Of a DNA stretch of 64,000 nucleotides, positions 51,834-60,860 are shown one piece after another (positions within the stretch are counted from its first letter, which is position 1; each line of letters opens with the position of its first letter). The notes beneath the pieces are model-generated. The model was not told the origin of the DNA and did not search any database. It saw only the letters and a program-made list of their open reading frames with translations. A program made the position numbers and the translations under genes. Source of the stretch: Parabacteroides gordonii MS-1 = DSM 23371 (GTDB lineage: Bacteria; Bacteroidota; Bacteroidia; Bacteroidales; Tannerellaceae); NCBI RefSeq assembly GCF_000969825.1, contig NZ_KQ033920.1, positions 1,291,672-1,355,671 of the forward strand. Reading direction: 5' to 3'.

Positions 51834-52067
51834 AAAGAAAAAGGGAAAATCCCGTAAGAGATTTTCCCTTTATATGAGAAGAAAGCCGCACCGTAGATAT
51901 GAACAAACTCCGTATGACAGGATTTGAGTGCTTTGCCACCTTTGTAATCCGCTGTGCGATGCATGCCCCGAAGGGTGCGGCCCGCCATTAGCGACAAGAG
52001 CTTTGTCTCGGAATTAAAATAAACTGATGAGTTTCCCAATCGAACAAGTGCGGCTAACTCATTTTTC
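51834..52067 (-). ncRNA. Bacteroidales-1-like structured RNA downstream of rplT
   Basis: A ~230-nt leftward transcript is predicted: Bacteroidetes promoter (complement of 52074-52105) at one end and a strong terminator at the other (51840-51851 pairing with 51860-51871, then T-rich). A closing stem joins the ends (52048-52055 with 51884-51891, AGCCGCAC/GTGCGGCT, plus 52058-52062 with 51874-51878). No credible protein is encoded. Bacteroidales-1 RNAs are known to lie downstream of the L20 gene and have this promoter-terminator definition; their function is not settled, and a 6S-like role has been considered. Assignment rests on position and architecture, not on a covariance search. Confidence 0.72.
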
Positions 52068-52073
52068 TTATTA

Positions 52074-52105
52074 CAAAGATATGTAAAGGCTTTGAATTAT
52101 CCAAA
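52074..52105 (-). promoter_or_regulatory. Promoter of the Bacteroidales-1-like RNA
   Basis: Read leftward: TTTG (complement of 52102-52105), 20 bp, then TATCTTTG (complement of 52074-52081). A full match to the Bacteroidetes consensus, with the start expected near 52067. Confidence 0.8.
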
Positions 52106-52189
52106 CAAAATGTAGAGTATTTGCCTTTAAATATTGAATAAAAAAGTAAACTCTCACTGTTTCAGAACGTATGAATTGTAAAAAGTAAA

Positions 52190-52218
52190 CAAAAAAAGAG
52201 CCCTCTAATGAGGACTCT
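52190..52218 (-). terminator. Terminator of the thrS-infC-rpmI-rplT operon
   Basis: AGAG.CCTC (52197-52205) pairs with GAGG.CTCT (52210-52218) around a TAAT loop, with one mismatch. Read leftward it is followed by seven T (complement of 52191-52197), about 27 bp after the rplT stop. Confidence 0.75.
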
Positions 52219-52245
52219 TCTCCTATTGACATTATGATATATCAA

Positions 52246-52590
52246 TTACTTTACTTTAGCAACGATTGCTTTGAAAGCTTCCGGATGGTTTACAGCCAGG
52301 TCGGCCAACACTTTACGGTTGATTTCAATACCTGCAGCGTGTAAAGCTCCCATCAAACGAGAGTAAGACATACCTTCCAGACGTGCAGCAGCGTTGATAC
52401 GCTGGATCCACAATGCGCGGAAGTTACGTTTCTTGTTACGACGGTCACGGAAAGCATAAGTCAAACCTTTTTCCCAGGTATTCTTTGCTACGGTCCACAC
52501 ATTCTTACGTGCACCATAATAACCTCTGGTAAGTTTTAAAATCCGTTTTCTTTTTGCTCTTGAAGCAACATGATTTACTGATCTAGGCAT
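52246..52590 (-). CDS. rplT: 50S ribosomal protein L20
   Basis: 114 residues, the usual length. [20 protein letters not shown] start, [20 protein letters not shown] and [20 protein letters not shown] are standard L20 sequence. It binds 23S rRNA early in assembly. The order infC-rpmI-rplT is conserved in bacteria. A Bacteroidales-1-like RNA follows. Confidence 0.97.
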   Translation of the reverse strand: MPRSVNHVASRAKRKRILKLTRGYYGARKNVWTVAKNTWEKGLTYAFRDRRNKKRNFRALWIQRINAAARLEGMSYSRLMGALHAAGIEINRKVLADLAVNHPEAFKAIVAKVK

Positions 52591-52700
52591 AATTCTAATC
52601 TGTTTTGAATGTTAGCGCCATCTTAATTATTTGATGATCTTACTTGCTAAATACATTCGGTTAATAAAAATCTTTGTAAAACTCGCTTAATTTAAGAAGA

Positions 52701-52898
52701 TTACTTCATGCCAAGCATTAGCTTAACACTGTTTACATCAACAGTGGCAACAAGGCCAGTGTGAGTAAGGTTTCTCTTAGCTTTTTTAGTCTTCTTAGTC
52801 AAAATGTGACTTTTAAAAGCGTGTTTTCTTTTGATTTTTCCTGTTCCGGTAAGGGCGAACCTCTTTTTGGCACCGGAATTAGTCTTCATCTTAGGCAT
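52701..52898 (-). CDS. rpmI: 50S ribosomal protein L35
   Basis: 65 residues: [50 protein letters not shown]. Complete and of normal size. It lies between infC and rplT as expected, with a 110-bp AT-rich gap to rplT. Confidence 0.97.
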   Translation of the reverse strand: MPKMKTNSGAKKRFALTGTGKIKRKHAFKSHILTKKTKKAKRNLTHTGLVATVDVNSVKLMLGMK

Positions 52899-52952
52899 TT
52901 TCCAATTTTGTTTTAATTATTAAACTTGACACCCTCTAACGGGCGGTTTTTC

Positions 52953-53594
52953 TTATTCTTCATTTTCGTTAGCCTCAGACTCAGTCTTAGGCTTCAGAGT
53001 TATAACTTTCTTCACCACAGGTTTTGCAGGTCCTGCTGCATTTGCCGGTTTCGGAGCAGCTGCCGGAGCTCCTGCTTTTTTAGGTGTCAGCATGATGATC
53101 ATACGTTTCCCTTCCAACACAGGTAATTGCTCTACCTTACCATACTCTTCCAGATCATTGGCAAAACGAAGTAACAAAACTTCTCCCTGCTCTTTGAAAA
53201 GAATGGAACGTCCTTTAAAGAACACATACGCTTTAACCTTTGCTCCTTCTTCCAGAAATCCTTTGGCATGTTTCAACTTAAAGTTATAATCATGATCGTC
53301 AGTCTGAGGTCCGAAACGAATCTCCTTCACTACAACCTTAACTGACTTCGCTTTTTGCTCTTTCTGTCTTTTCTTTTGCTGATAGAGGAATTTCTGGTAA
53401 TCGGTTACTCTACAAACGGGGGGCGCAGCATTGGGTGAAATTTCTACCAGGTCAAGTGCCAGATCTTCGGCAATTTTTAATGCCTGAGAGATCGGGTATA
53501 CTCCCGGTTCTACATTGTCACCTACTAAACGAACTTCACGAACACGAATACGTTCGTTGATTCTGTACTGTTCTTTCAGATTGTCATTCTTCAT
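52953..53594 (-). CDS. infC: Translation initiation factor IF-3
   Basis: 213 residues. N-domain [20 protein letters not shown], linker [20 protein letters not shown], and C-domain [20 protein letters not shown]. The ~35-residue alanine/proline/lysine-rich C-terminal extension ([19 protein letters not shown]) is common in Bacteroidetes. IF-3 binds the 30S subunit and checks the start codon. The start here is an ordinary ATG; autoregulation through a rare start codon, as in E. coli, is therefore not indicated. Confidence 0.96.
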   Translation of the reverse strand: MKNDNLKEQYRINERIRVREVRLVGDNVEPGVYPISQALKIAEDLALDLVEISPNAAPPVCRVTDYQKFLYQQKKRQKEQKAKSVKVVVKEIRFGPQTDDHDYNFKLKHAKGFLEEGAKVKAYVFFKGRSILFKEQGEVLLLRFANDLEEYGKVEQLPVLEGKRMIIMLTPKKAGAPAAAPKPANAAGPAKPVVKKVITLKPKTESEANENEE

Positions 53595-53627
53595 TCAAAA
53601 AGATTTATTCTCCTCGTTATTAGTTAT

Positions 53628-55583
53628 TTATTGTTTACTTTTTTGCCAACGATTCATCATTTCCTCTACTTCATCGTTTAAAAGCGCTGCAAAGGTAGTA
53701 ATTTTCATCGAACCTTTATCACCTTCGCCCTGTTTTCTTACAGAAACTTCATTATTTTCTGCTTCTTTCTCTCCTACAATGAGCATATAAGGAATACGTT
53801 TCAATTCGTTATCACGAATCTTACGACCAATTTTCTCGTTTCTGTCGTCTACCAATACACGGATATCCTGCTCTTCCAACTGACGGGCGATATCCCATGC
53901 ATAGTCATTGAACTTCTCACTGATAGGCATGATACATACCTGATCCGGAGTCAGCCACAACGGGAATTTACCACCGGTATGCTCAATCAGTACAGCAACA
54001 AAACGTTCCATTGAACCGAATGGCGCACGGTGTATCATTACCGGACGATGTTTTTTATTGTCTTCGCCTGTATATTCCAGTTCGAAACGTTCCGGCAGGT
54101 TATAGTCTACCTGGATAGTACCTAACTGCCAGCGACGACCGATCGCATCTTTCACCATAAAGTCCAGCTTCGGACCGTAGAAAGCTGCTTCACCATATTC
54201 GATCTTTGCCTTCAGGCCTTTTTCCTGACATGCTTCGATAATGGCTGTTTCCGCTTTTTCCCAGTTGTCTTCCGAACCGATATATTTATCTCTGTTCACT
54301 TTATCACGCAAGGAAATCTGAGCTTCGAAGTTTTCAAAGTCAAGCGCCTTGAAAATGATAAAGATAATATCCATTACTTTCAGGAACTCATCTTTCAGCT
54401 GATCCGGACGACAGAACAAGTGAGCATCATCCTGGGTAAAACCACGTACTCTTGTCAGACCATGCAACTCACCACTCTGTTCATAACGATATACGGTACC
54501 GAACTCTGCAAAACGAAGAGGCAGGTCTTTGTATGAACGTGGGAATGATTTGAAAATCTCACAATGGTGAGGGCAGTTCATCGGTTTCAACAAGAATTCT
54601 TCACCTTCTTGCGGAGTATGAATCGGCTGGAATGAATCTTTACCGTATTTTGCATAGTGGCCAGAAGTCACATACAACTGTTTAGCCCCGATATGTGGAG
54701 TCATTACCTGCTGATAACCATATTTCTTCTGAATACGTTTCAGGAAGTCTTCCAGTTTCAGGCGCAACTGAGTACCGCGAGGCAACCACAAAGGCAAACC
54801 CGCACCTACAGCAGTAGAAAATGTAAACAATTCAAGTTCTTTACCGATCTTACGGTGGTCACGTTTTTTAGCTTCTTCCAATAACGCCAGATATTCATCC
54901 AGCATTTTCTTTTTCGGGAAGGTTATACCATACAAACGAACCAACTGTTTACGTTTTTCGTCGCCACGCCAGTAAGCACCGGCTACGCTCAAAATCTTAA
55001 CAGCCTTCAAATAAGAAGTGTTAGGCAAGTGCGGACCGCGACACAAGTCTGTGAAAGCACCTTGCGTATAGGTAGTAATTGTACCGTCTTCCAATTCGCC
55101 GATCAACTCGGTCTTATATTCTTCACCTCTGTCACCGAACATTTTCATGGCATCTGCCTTGGTAATGTCCTGACGTTTGATTTCTTCTTTTCTGGCAACC
55201 AGTTCCAGCATTTTTGCCTCAATAGCAGCAAAATCACCTTCTTTGATTGTAGCTTCACCCGGATCCACATCATAGTAGAATCCATTTTCAATAGCCGGAC
55301 CGATACCGAACTTAATGCCCGGATACAGTTCCTGCAATGCTTCAGCCATTAAGTGAGCACTCGAGTGCCAGAAAGCATGCTTACCTTCTTCATCATCCCA
55401 CTTAAGCAAGTTAACTGTTGAATCTTTAGTAATAGGACGAGATAAGTCCCAGGTTTCCCCATTCACACTTGCGGCCAAAACTTCCTGAGCCAAACGAGAA
55501 CTTATGCTTTCTGCGATCTGCATAGCAGTAGTTCCTTCAGCATATTCTCTTACGGAATTATCCGGAAATGTAATCTTTATCAT
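53628..55583 (-). CDS. thrS: Threonyl-tRNA synthetase
   Basis: 651 residues, full length. TGS domain at the N-terminus ([20 protein letters not shown]), editing domain with [11 protein letters not shown], class II catalytic core ([50 protein letters not shown]) and C-terminal anticodon-binding domain ([20 protein letters not shown]). It heads the thrS-infC-rpmI-rplT group read leftward. Confidence 0.97.
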   Translation of the reverse strand: MIKITFPDNSVREYAEGTTAMQIAESISSRLAQEVLAASVNGETWDLSRPITKDSTVNLLKWDDEEGKHAFWHSSAHLMAEALQELYPGIKFGIGPAIENGFYYDVDPGEATIKEGDFAAIEAKMLELVARKEEIKRQDITKADAMKMFGDRGEEYKTELIGELEDGTITTYTQGAFTDLCRGPHLPNTSYLKAVKILSVAGAYWRGDEKRKQLVRLYGITFPKKKMLDEYLALLEEAKKRDHRKIGKELELFTFSTAVGAGLPLWLPRGTQLRLKLEDFLKRIQKKYGYQQVMTPHIGAKQLYVTSGHYAKYGKDSFQPIHTPQEGEEFLLKPMNCPHHCEIFKSFPRSYKDLPLRFAEFGTVYRYEQSGELHGLTRVRGFTQDDAHLFCRPDQLKDEFLKVMDIIFIIFKALDFENFEAQISLRDKVNRDKYIGSEDNWEKAETAIIEACQEKGLKAKIEYGEAAFYGPKLDFMVKDAIGRRWQLGTIQVDYNLPERFELEYTGEDNKKHRPVMIHRAPFGSMERFVAVLIEHTGGKFPLWLTPDQVCIMPISEKFNDYAWDIARQLEEQDIRVLVDDRNEKIGRKIRDNELKRIPYMLIVGEKEAENNEVSVRKQGEGDKGSMKITTFAALLNDEVEEMMNRWQKSKQ

Positions 55584-55680
55584 AATCTGTTCTCTATAAT
55601 TCTTTTTAATTAGGATGCAAATTTAGCATTCTTTTTCGTAAAATAATCCTTTTGCGCCAAAAGATATATGCTTTAAACCC

Positions 55681-55718
55681 AAAACAGACATGTTTTGTTG
55701 GCAAAGCATGTCTGTTTT
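55681..55718 (-). terminator. Hairpin downstream of the TPR gene
   Basis: AAAACAGACATG (55681-55692) pairs perfectly with CATGTCTGTTTT (55707-55718), with a 14-nt loop. It lies 22 bp after the TPR stop and before thrS. Its arms end in T/A runs that could act in termination; no separate T tail follows. Confidence 0.55.
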
Positions 55719-55740
55719 GAACTTAATTGAGCAATATAAA

Positions 55741-57834
55741 TTAGTTGCTTGTCATGCGCTTGATGATACTATAAGCATTAATGATACCCAGTTCGCCCGC
55801 CTTACTCAGGTCGGCTATCCCCTGATTGGCATCACCTAAAGACAAACGTGCCAATCCCCGGTTGAAGTATGCTTCTGCAAAATCGGGATCACGTTTGATC
55901 GCTTCATTATAGTCCTGTATAGCAGCTCTGAAGTCACGTTGAACGCAACGCAGGTTTCCACGATTGAAATAAGCATAAACAAAACCCGGATTCAAACGGA
56001 TAACCATATCATAATCGCGTGTTATCATTTCATGCTCGTAAGCTCTTTTATTTTCTTTTACGTTAGCTGATGCAGGATCAGAAGGTGTCCTCGACAAACT
56101 TTGGTTTTTACCGATATTAAAATTCATGCTTCCCATAGATGCCGACAGATCATCCGTACTCGAGGCTTGCGACATATCATACACCAACTGTTTATAGCGC
56201 ACCACTGCCCGGTTGAAATAAGCCATCGTATAAGTCGGATCAAGTTCAACTACCTTATTGAAATCCTTAATAGCTTCAGTAAAGTCCTGTACCAGCATAT
56301 AATCGACAGCCCGACCGAAATAAGCATCGGCATTGCTTGAACGTGTTTCTATCTTAGCTGAGAAATCATTGATCGATTCAAAATGCACGGCAATCTGATC
56401 TTCAGTAAGAGCCGCTTCTTCATTCGTGATACGAAGTTTACGCGATAAAACCATACGGGCATTGAACTCCTCGATCATCTTATCGTAATAGACTATTTTT
56501 TTGATCGGGTCAATCTTTTCGTAATAGGTCAATACAAACTGAGGTTCCAGGTCTACACGCACATTACGATCTTGCACACGTCCACGAACATCACTCTGAT
56601 ATTTATTCCTTCGCTCTTCATCCTTATCATACACCACCAGACGATTAAACTTACTAATGTTCTTATCCGATTTTTCACGTGTATTTTCATCATTATTATT
56701 TGCAGCAGTTGCTGTTCCTGTCTGCCCACCGGCTTGACGGTCTTTCTTGGCATTGTTTTCCATCTCGATAGCAGCCCAGTAGTCACGGTCAGCACCCACA
56801 ACATCGTTCATCTTACGTTTGGCTTCCGAACGGCTGTAATATCCGGGGGTAAAATTCGGATATTGTCCCAACACCACATCGTAATCACTTACCGCACCAC
56901 GATAGTCACCGGTTTCAAAGCGGAGTAAAGCGCGGTTGTAATAAGCCATATAGTTATCCGGTTCCAGTTGGATCACTACATCGAAATCTTCAATAGCCCG
57001 GTTATTATCTCCCACCTGATAACGGAGCAGTCCACGGTTAAAGCGGGCAATCAGATTATTTTTATCCATACTGATGACCTGGTCATAGTCAGCCATAGCT
57101 CCACGAAGGTCATTCATCTGATAACGGACTAAACCTCGATTGATATAATAACCACCTTCGCGGGTATTCAATTTAATTGCTTCATTCAAATCGGCCAACG
57201 CATCTTTCAGGTCATTCGTCTGATAAAGCAAAATAGCACGGTTTCCATAAGCCGGAGCATAATACGGATCCATCTCAATCGCCATGTTGTAATCGGCAAG
57301 CGCTTTAACGGTATCTCCTTTCTCGCTGTACATGGCTCCGCGGGTCAGATAGTTCATGGAATATTTAGGATGCGCTTTCATCAGCACATCAAATGTCTTT
57401 TCTGCTTCGTCGTAATCTTTCCGCTGAATATTAGCTACAGCTTTATTGACAAGCATCTGCCGGTCTTCAGGCTTAAACTCAAGACCTTTATCATAGTCAT
57501 TAATAGCCTCTGCATATTTTTCCTGGCTCTGACGAGCAATTCCGCGGGCGTAATAAGCCTGCACTAAAAAAGGGTTCCGCTGAAGACATAATGTACAGTC
57601 TTCCTCGGCACCCTTGTAATCGTCTAAGTTCACTTTTGCTACTGCACGGTAAAAATACGGTTCCGCCAACCAAGGCTTCGCTTTAATTACCTGATTAAAA
57701 TACTGTATTGACAGAACATAGTCTTCAAAATACAGAGCATTACGTCCTATGGCCAGTACACGATCCGTATTGATCTGTGCCACTAGCGAAAGTGAACATA
57801 TTTGTAATATAAAAAAGAGTATTGCCTTCTTCAT
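55741..57834 (-). CDS. Exported tetratricopeptide repeat protein
   Basis: 697 residues with a signal peptide (MKKAILFFILQICSLSLVAQ). At least nine TPR units fill residues ~25-350 (for example YYINRGLVRYQMNDLRGAMA and YYNRALLRFETGDYRGAVSD) and three more lie near the C-terminus (YFNRGLARLSLGDANQGIAD). Between them is a less ordered, charged region with a Gly/Thr/Asn-rich stretch. TPR arrays are protein-interaction scaffolds; this one would act in the periplasm or at the envelope. Partner unknown. It lies ~47 bp downstream of the biotin carrier gene. Confidence 0.88.
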   Translation of the reverse strand: MKKAILFFILQICSLSLVAQINTDRVLAIGRNALYFEDYVLSIQYFNQVIKAKPWLAEPYFYRAVAKVNLDDYKGAEEDCTLCLQRNPFLVQAYYARGIARQSQEKYAEAINDYDKGLEFKPEDRQMLVNKAVANIQRKDYDEAEKTFDVLMKAHPKYSMNYLTRGAMYSEKGDTVKALADYNMAIEMDPYYAPAYGNRAILLYQTNDLKDALADLNEAIKLNTREGGYYINRGLVRYQMNDLRGAMADYDQVISMDKNNLIARFNRGLLRYQVGDNNRAIEDFDVVIQLEPDNYMAYYNRALLRFETGDYRGAVSDYDVVLGQYPNFTPGYYSRSEAKRKMNDVVGADRDYWAAIEMENNAKKDRQAGGQTGTATAANNNDENTREKSDKNISKFNRLVVYDKDEERRNKYQSDVRGRVQDRNVRVDLEPQFVLTYYEKIDPIKKIVYYDKMIEEFNARMVLSRKLRITNEEAALTEDQIAVHFESINDFSAKIETRSSNADAYFGRAVDYMLVQDFTEAIKDFNKVVELDPTYTMAYFNRAVVRYKQLVYDMSQASSTDDLSASMGSMNFNIGKNQSLSRTPSDPASANVKENKRAYEHEMITRDYDMVIRLNPGFVYAYFNRGNLRCVQRDFRAAIQDYNEAIKRDPDFAEAYFNRGLARLSLGDANQGIADLSKAGELGIINAYSIIKRMTSN

Positions 57835-57880
57835 CTATTCTAAATATCAACTTGAGTGAGGCAAAAATAAGTAAATTATC

Positions 57881-58207
57881 TTACTTAGACTCTATTTTTA
57901 CCATCAAATGATCTTTTGTAATCTTATCTCCCTCTTTTACATCCAATTCGGTGATCACTCCGGCCACCGGAGCAACGATACGATTGTACATTTTCATCGC
58001 CTGATGGATAAGGAGTAACTGTCCGGCTTCCACCGTCTGTCCCTTTTCCACATAGATCTTCACGATGGTTCCCGGAAGAGTAGAAATTACGTCACCGACG
58101 AAGGGCTTATGCCACATCTTACGGTTTTTATATTTCTCAGTCAGCAGCGTTTTGTATTTACGGGCGGTAACTACAAAGTCTACATATTCATTTTCTTTAT
58201 TTTCCAT
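57881..58207 (-). CDS. Biotin carboxyl carrier protein of an acyl-CoA carboxylase/decarboxylase
   Basis: 108 residues. The C-terminal ~70 form a biotinyl domain with the target lysine in IHQAMKMYNRI. The family consensus is EAMKM; glutamate is replaced by glutamine here. A short N-terminal segment (FVVTARKYKTLLTEKYKNR) precedes it. It lies 30 bp downstream of the carboxyltransferase gene. The pair would serve propionyl-CoA/methylmalonyl-CoA interconversion, central to propionate formation in Bacteroidales. No biotin carboxylase gene is adjacent. Confidence 0.88.
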   Translation of the reverse strand: MENKENEYVDFVVTARKYKTLLTEKYKNRKMWHKPFVGDVISTLPGTIVKIYVEKGQTVEAGQLLLIHQAMKMYNRIVAPVAGVITELDVKEGDKITKDHLMVKIESK

Positions 58208-58236
58208 ATTTTCAAAAAGTATATTTACGGATTCAA

Positions 58237-59784
58237 TTAGAACGGAGGTATTCCGTGCTTTTTAGCCGGTCTGTATTCCTCTTTCAAAACAGAAAGCTTC
58301 AGCGCGTGAAGTAACAACGAACGTGTTTCTTTCGGCTCGATAACAGAATCGATAAATCCTTTTGAAGCAGCCACATAAGGATTAGCGAACTTCTCAATAT
58401 ACTCTTTTACTTTTTCCTGACGCATTGCATTCTGGTCTTCCGCTTCCATGATTTCCTTACGGAATATAATGTTGGCAGCACCTTCCGGCCCCATTACAGC
58501 GATCTCTGCACTCGGCCATGCGAACATAAAGTCTGCGCCCAGGTGACGTGAGTTCATTGCGATATAACCACCACCATATGCTTTGCGCAGAATAACGGTG
58601 ATCTTAGGAACAGTAGCTTCAGAATAAGCATACAATACTTTTGCACCATGACGGATCACACCGGCATGCTCCTGATCTACACCCGGCAGATAACCCGGCA
58701 TATCTTCCAGTGTAATAATAGGAATATTGAATGAGTCGCAGAAGCGAATAAAACGAGCGGCTTTATCAGCACTGTCGCAATCCAATACACCTGCCAGTAC
58801 CATCGGCTGGTTAGCAACAAAACCGACAGTTTCGCCACCCATACGACCAAAACCAACTACGATATTTGCAGCCCATAGCTCCTGTACTTCCAAGAAGTCT
58901 GAATCATCAACAATACATTTAATAACATCGCGAACATCGTACGGCTGCTTCGGATCGGCAGGAACAACCTGTTCGATATTAAGCATAACTGACGGTTCTT
59001 TCGCTTCTACCGGTTTTGCGTGGTCTGTATTGTTCCAGGGAATAAAGCTAACCAGGCGTTTTACCTGCTCGAAACATTCCTGTTCGCTCAATGCATAGAA
59101 ATGAGCATTACCTGTTGTTTCTGCATGAACACGAGCACCACCCAGATCTTCCATAGAAATATCTTCACCCAACACAGTCTTGATTACGTTCGGTCCGGTA
59201 ATAAACATCTTAGAGATATTTTCTACCACGAACACAAAGTCTGTCAATGCAGGAGAATAAACAGCTCCACCGGCACATGGACCCAGAATCAAAGAAATCT
59301 GAGGGATAACACCTGATGCAATTGTATTTCTATAAAATATTTCGCCATATCCGGCCAAAGCACCAACACCTTCCTGAATACGAGCACCACCCGAGTCGTT
59401 AATACCGATAATCGGACATTTCATTTTCAGGGCATGGTCCATGATCTTCGTGATCTTACGGGCATGTTGCAAACCTAATGAACCACCGGCTACCGTGAAG
59501 TCCTGTGCATAAATACAAACCGGAGCTCCGAAAATTGTACCTGTACCAGTTACTACACCATCGCCCGGAAAGTCCTTCTTGTCCATTCCGAAATCGCGAC
59601 CATCGTGCTTAACAAACAAATCGTACTCATGAAAAGAGTTCTTGTCCAACAAAGAAAGGATACGTTCGCGGGCAGTAAGTTTACCCATAGCAACCTGCTT
59701 TTCGATTGCAGCTTCGCCTCCACCCATCTCTACGACGGCTTTCTTTTCCCTGAGGGCCTGAATGTTTTTACTTAAATCTGTCAT
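58237..59784 (-). CDS. Acyl-CoA carboxylase beta subunit / methylmalonyl-CoA decarboxylase alpha subunit
   Basis: 515 residues, the standard size of the carboxyltransferase. GKLTARERILSLLDKNSFHE, GGSLGLQHARKITKIMDHAL, INDSGGARIQEGVGALAGYG (N-lobe oxyanion site), and the C-lobe DMPGYLPGVDQEHAGVIRHG with YGGGYIAMNSRHLGADFMFA. It transfers CO2 between biotin and propionyl-/methylmalonyl-CoA. Whether it works as a carboxylase or within a Na+-pumping decarboxylase depends on partners outside the window. Confidence 0.9.
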   Translation of the reverse strand: MTDLSKNIQALREKKAVVEMGGGEAAIEKQVAMGKLTARERILSLLDKNSFHEYDLFVKHDGRDFGMDKKDFPGDGVVTGTGTIFGAPVCIYAQDFTVAGGSLGLQHARKITKIMDHALKMKCPIIGINDSGGARIQEGVGALAGYGEIFYRNTIASGVIPQISLILGPCAGGAVYSPALTDFVFVVENISKMFITGPNVIKTVLGEDISMEDLGGARVHAETTGNAHFYALSEQECFEQVKRLVSFIPWNNTDHAKPVEAKEPSVMLNIEQVVPADPKQPYDVRDVIKCIVDDSDFLEVQELWAANIVVGFGRMGGETVGFVANQPMVLAGVLDCDSADKAARFIRFCDSFNIPIITLEDMPGYLPGVDQEHAGVIRHGAKVLYAYSEATVPKITVILRKAYGGGYIAMNSRHLGADFMFAWPSAEIAVMGPEGAANIIFRKEIMEAEDQNAMRQEKVKEYIEKFANPYVAASKGFIDSVIEPKETRSLLLHALKLSVLKEEYRPAKKHGIPPF

Positions 59785-59807
59785 ACTGATTATTTAATAG
59801 AGTTTTA

Positions 59808-60365
59808 TTATTTACCGACAGCTTTTGCTCTGTATGAACAACGAGCAGTCCCTTTAATAATACTATTGAGTTTTCCTTTATTCAACTGGCGGCGGATAGG
59901 AGATACATTATCGATGAATACATGACCTTCCAAGTGTTCACATTCATGCTGTACCACACGAGCGGCAAAACCGTCCACCACTTCATCATGTTCGACCAGA
60001 TCTTCATCTAAATATTTCACCCGGATCTTTTTGGCACGGGATACCTTCTCATGCACTCCCGGAAGGCTGAGACAACCTTCTTCCATAGAAATCTCCTCTT
60101 CACTTCGTTCCACAATATCCGGATTAATCATAGCACGCTTGAATCCTTTGCATTCAGGAAAATCGTCTCCCATCACATCTGCGTCAATAACCAGCAGACG
60201 GAGCGACAATCCAACCTGGGGAGCAGCTAATCCTACTCCATCGGCATTATACATGGTGTCAAACATGTTAGCCACTAATTGTTTTAAATCGGGATAATCT
60301 TTAGGAACATCTTCAGCCTCTTTTCTTAATACGGGCTGACCATATAAGTATACTGGTAAAATCAT
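59808..60365 (-). CDS. def: Peptide deformylase
   Basis: 185 residues. All three metal-site motifs are present: [20 protein letters not shown] and [14 protein letters not shown] (usually QHE.DHL; here the aspartate is glutamate... C-E-H-L). It removes the N-formyl group from new proteins. It lies 3 bp downstream of ruvX and 23 bp upstream of the carboxyltransferase gene. Confidence 0.95.
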   Translation of the reverse strand: MILPVYLYGQPVLRKEAEDVPKDYPDLKQLVANMFDTMYNADGVGLAAPQVGLSLRLLVIDADVMGDDFPECKGFKRAMINPDIVERSEEEISMEEGCLSLPGVHEKVSRAKKIRVKYLDEDLVEHDEVVDGFAARVVQHECEHLEGHVFIDNVSPIRRQLNKGKLNSIIKGTARCSYRAKAVGK

Positions 60366-60368
60366 AAA

Positions 60369-60791
60369 TTAAAACTGATATTTTTTATTTTCTAAATATG
60401 ATTGCAGGATAATAACAGCACTGATTTCGTCTACCAGACCTTTATCCTGTCTTTTCTTTTTCTTTAAACCACCGTCAAGCATTGCCTTATGTGCCAGAAC
60501 AGAGGTAAAGCGCTCATCGTAATATTCAACCGGAATATCCGGAATAGTTCGTTTCAGATGTGTAACAAAAGCCTCTACATATTTCATATTTTCGGAAGGT
60601 TCGTTATTCATCTGTTTAGGCTGACCGACAACAAACAGATCAACCGGTTCTTTAGATACATAACCGGATAACCAGGCCACAAGTTCACCGCTTGGTACTG
60701 TTGTCAGACCATTTGCTATCATCTGCAAAGTATCCGTAACAGCAATTCCGGTACGCTTCCGGCCATAATCAATTGCTAGTATCCTTCCCAT
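60369..60791 (-). CDS. ruvX: Putative pre-16S rRNA nuclease / Holliday junction resolvase-like (YqgF)
   Basis: 140 residues from ATG 60791 (MGRILAIDYGRKRTGIAVTD); an upstream in-frame ATG at 60809 is less likely. RNase H-like fold with the acidic residues of the DYG start, FVVGQPKQM, EYYDERFTSVLAHKAM and VDEISAVIILQSYL. A leftward -7-like box (CAAAGATA at 60798-60805 on +) is so close that the transcript might be nearly leaderless. The family matures the 16S rRNA 5' end. Confidence 0.93.
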   Translation of the reverse strand: MGRILAIDYGRKRTGIAVTDTLQMIANGLTTVPSGELVAWLSGYVSKEPVDLFVVGQPKQMNNEPSENMKYVEAFVTHLKRTIPDIPVEYYDERFTSVLAHKAMLDGGLKKKKRQDKGLVDEISAVIILQSYLENKKYQF

Positions 60792-60860
60792 AGACTGCAA
60801 AGATAGCACAAATATGCATTTATATTACACAAATACACAAAAAGTGTGCAATTTATGAGT

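Noticed and set aside
51662-52039. Leftward 125-codon frame upstream of the GH20 gene
   Set aside because: It runs through the structured RNA and its terminator; composition is not protein-like and it overlaps the start of GH20.
51834-52067. Structured RNA as SRP RNA, RNase P RNA or tmRNA
   Set aside because: The hallmark sequences (SRP GGAA tetraloop domain, RNase P conserved core, tmRNA acceptor and T-arm) were not seen.
53594-53597. Unusual start codon of infC
   Set aside because: The frame begins with an ordinary ATG, so the E. coli type rare-start autoregulation is not indicated.
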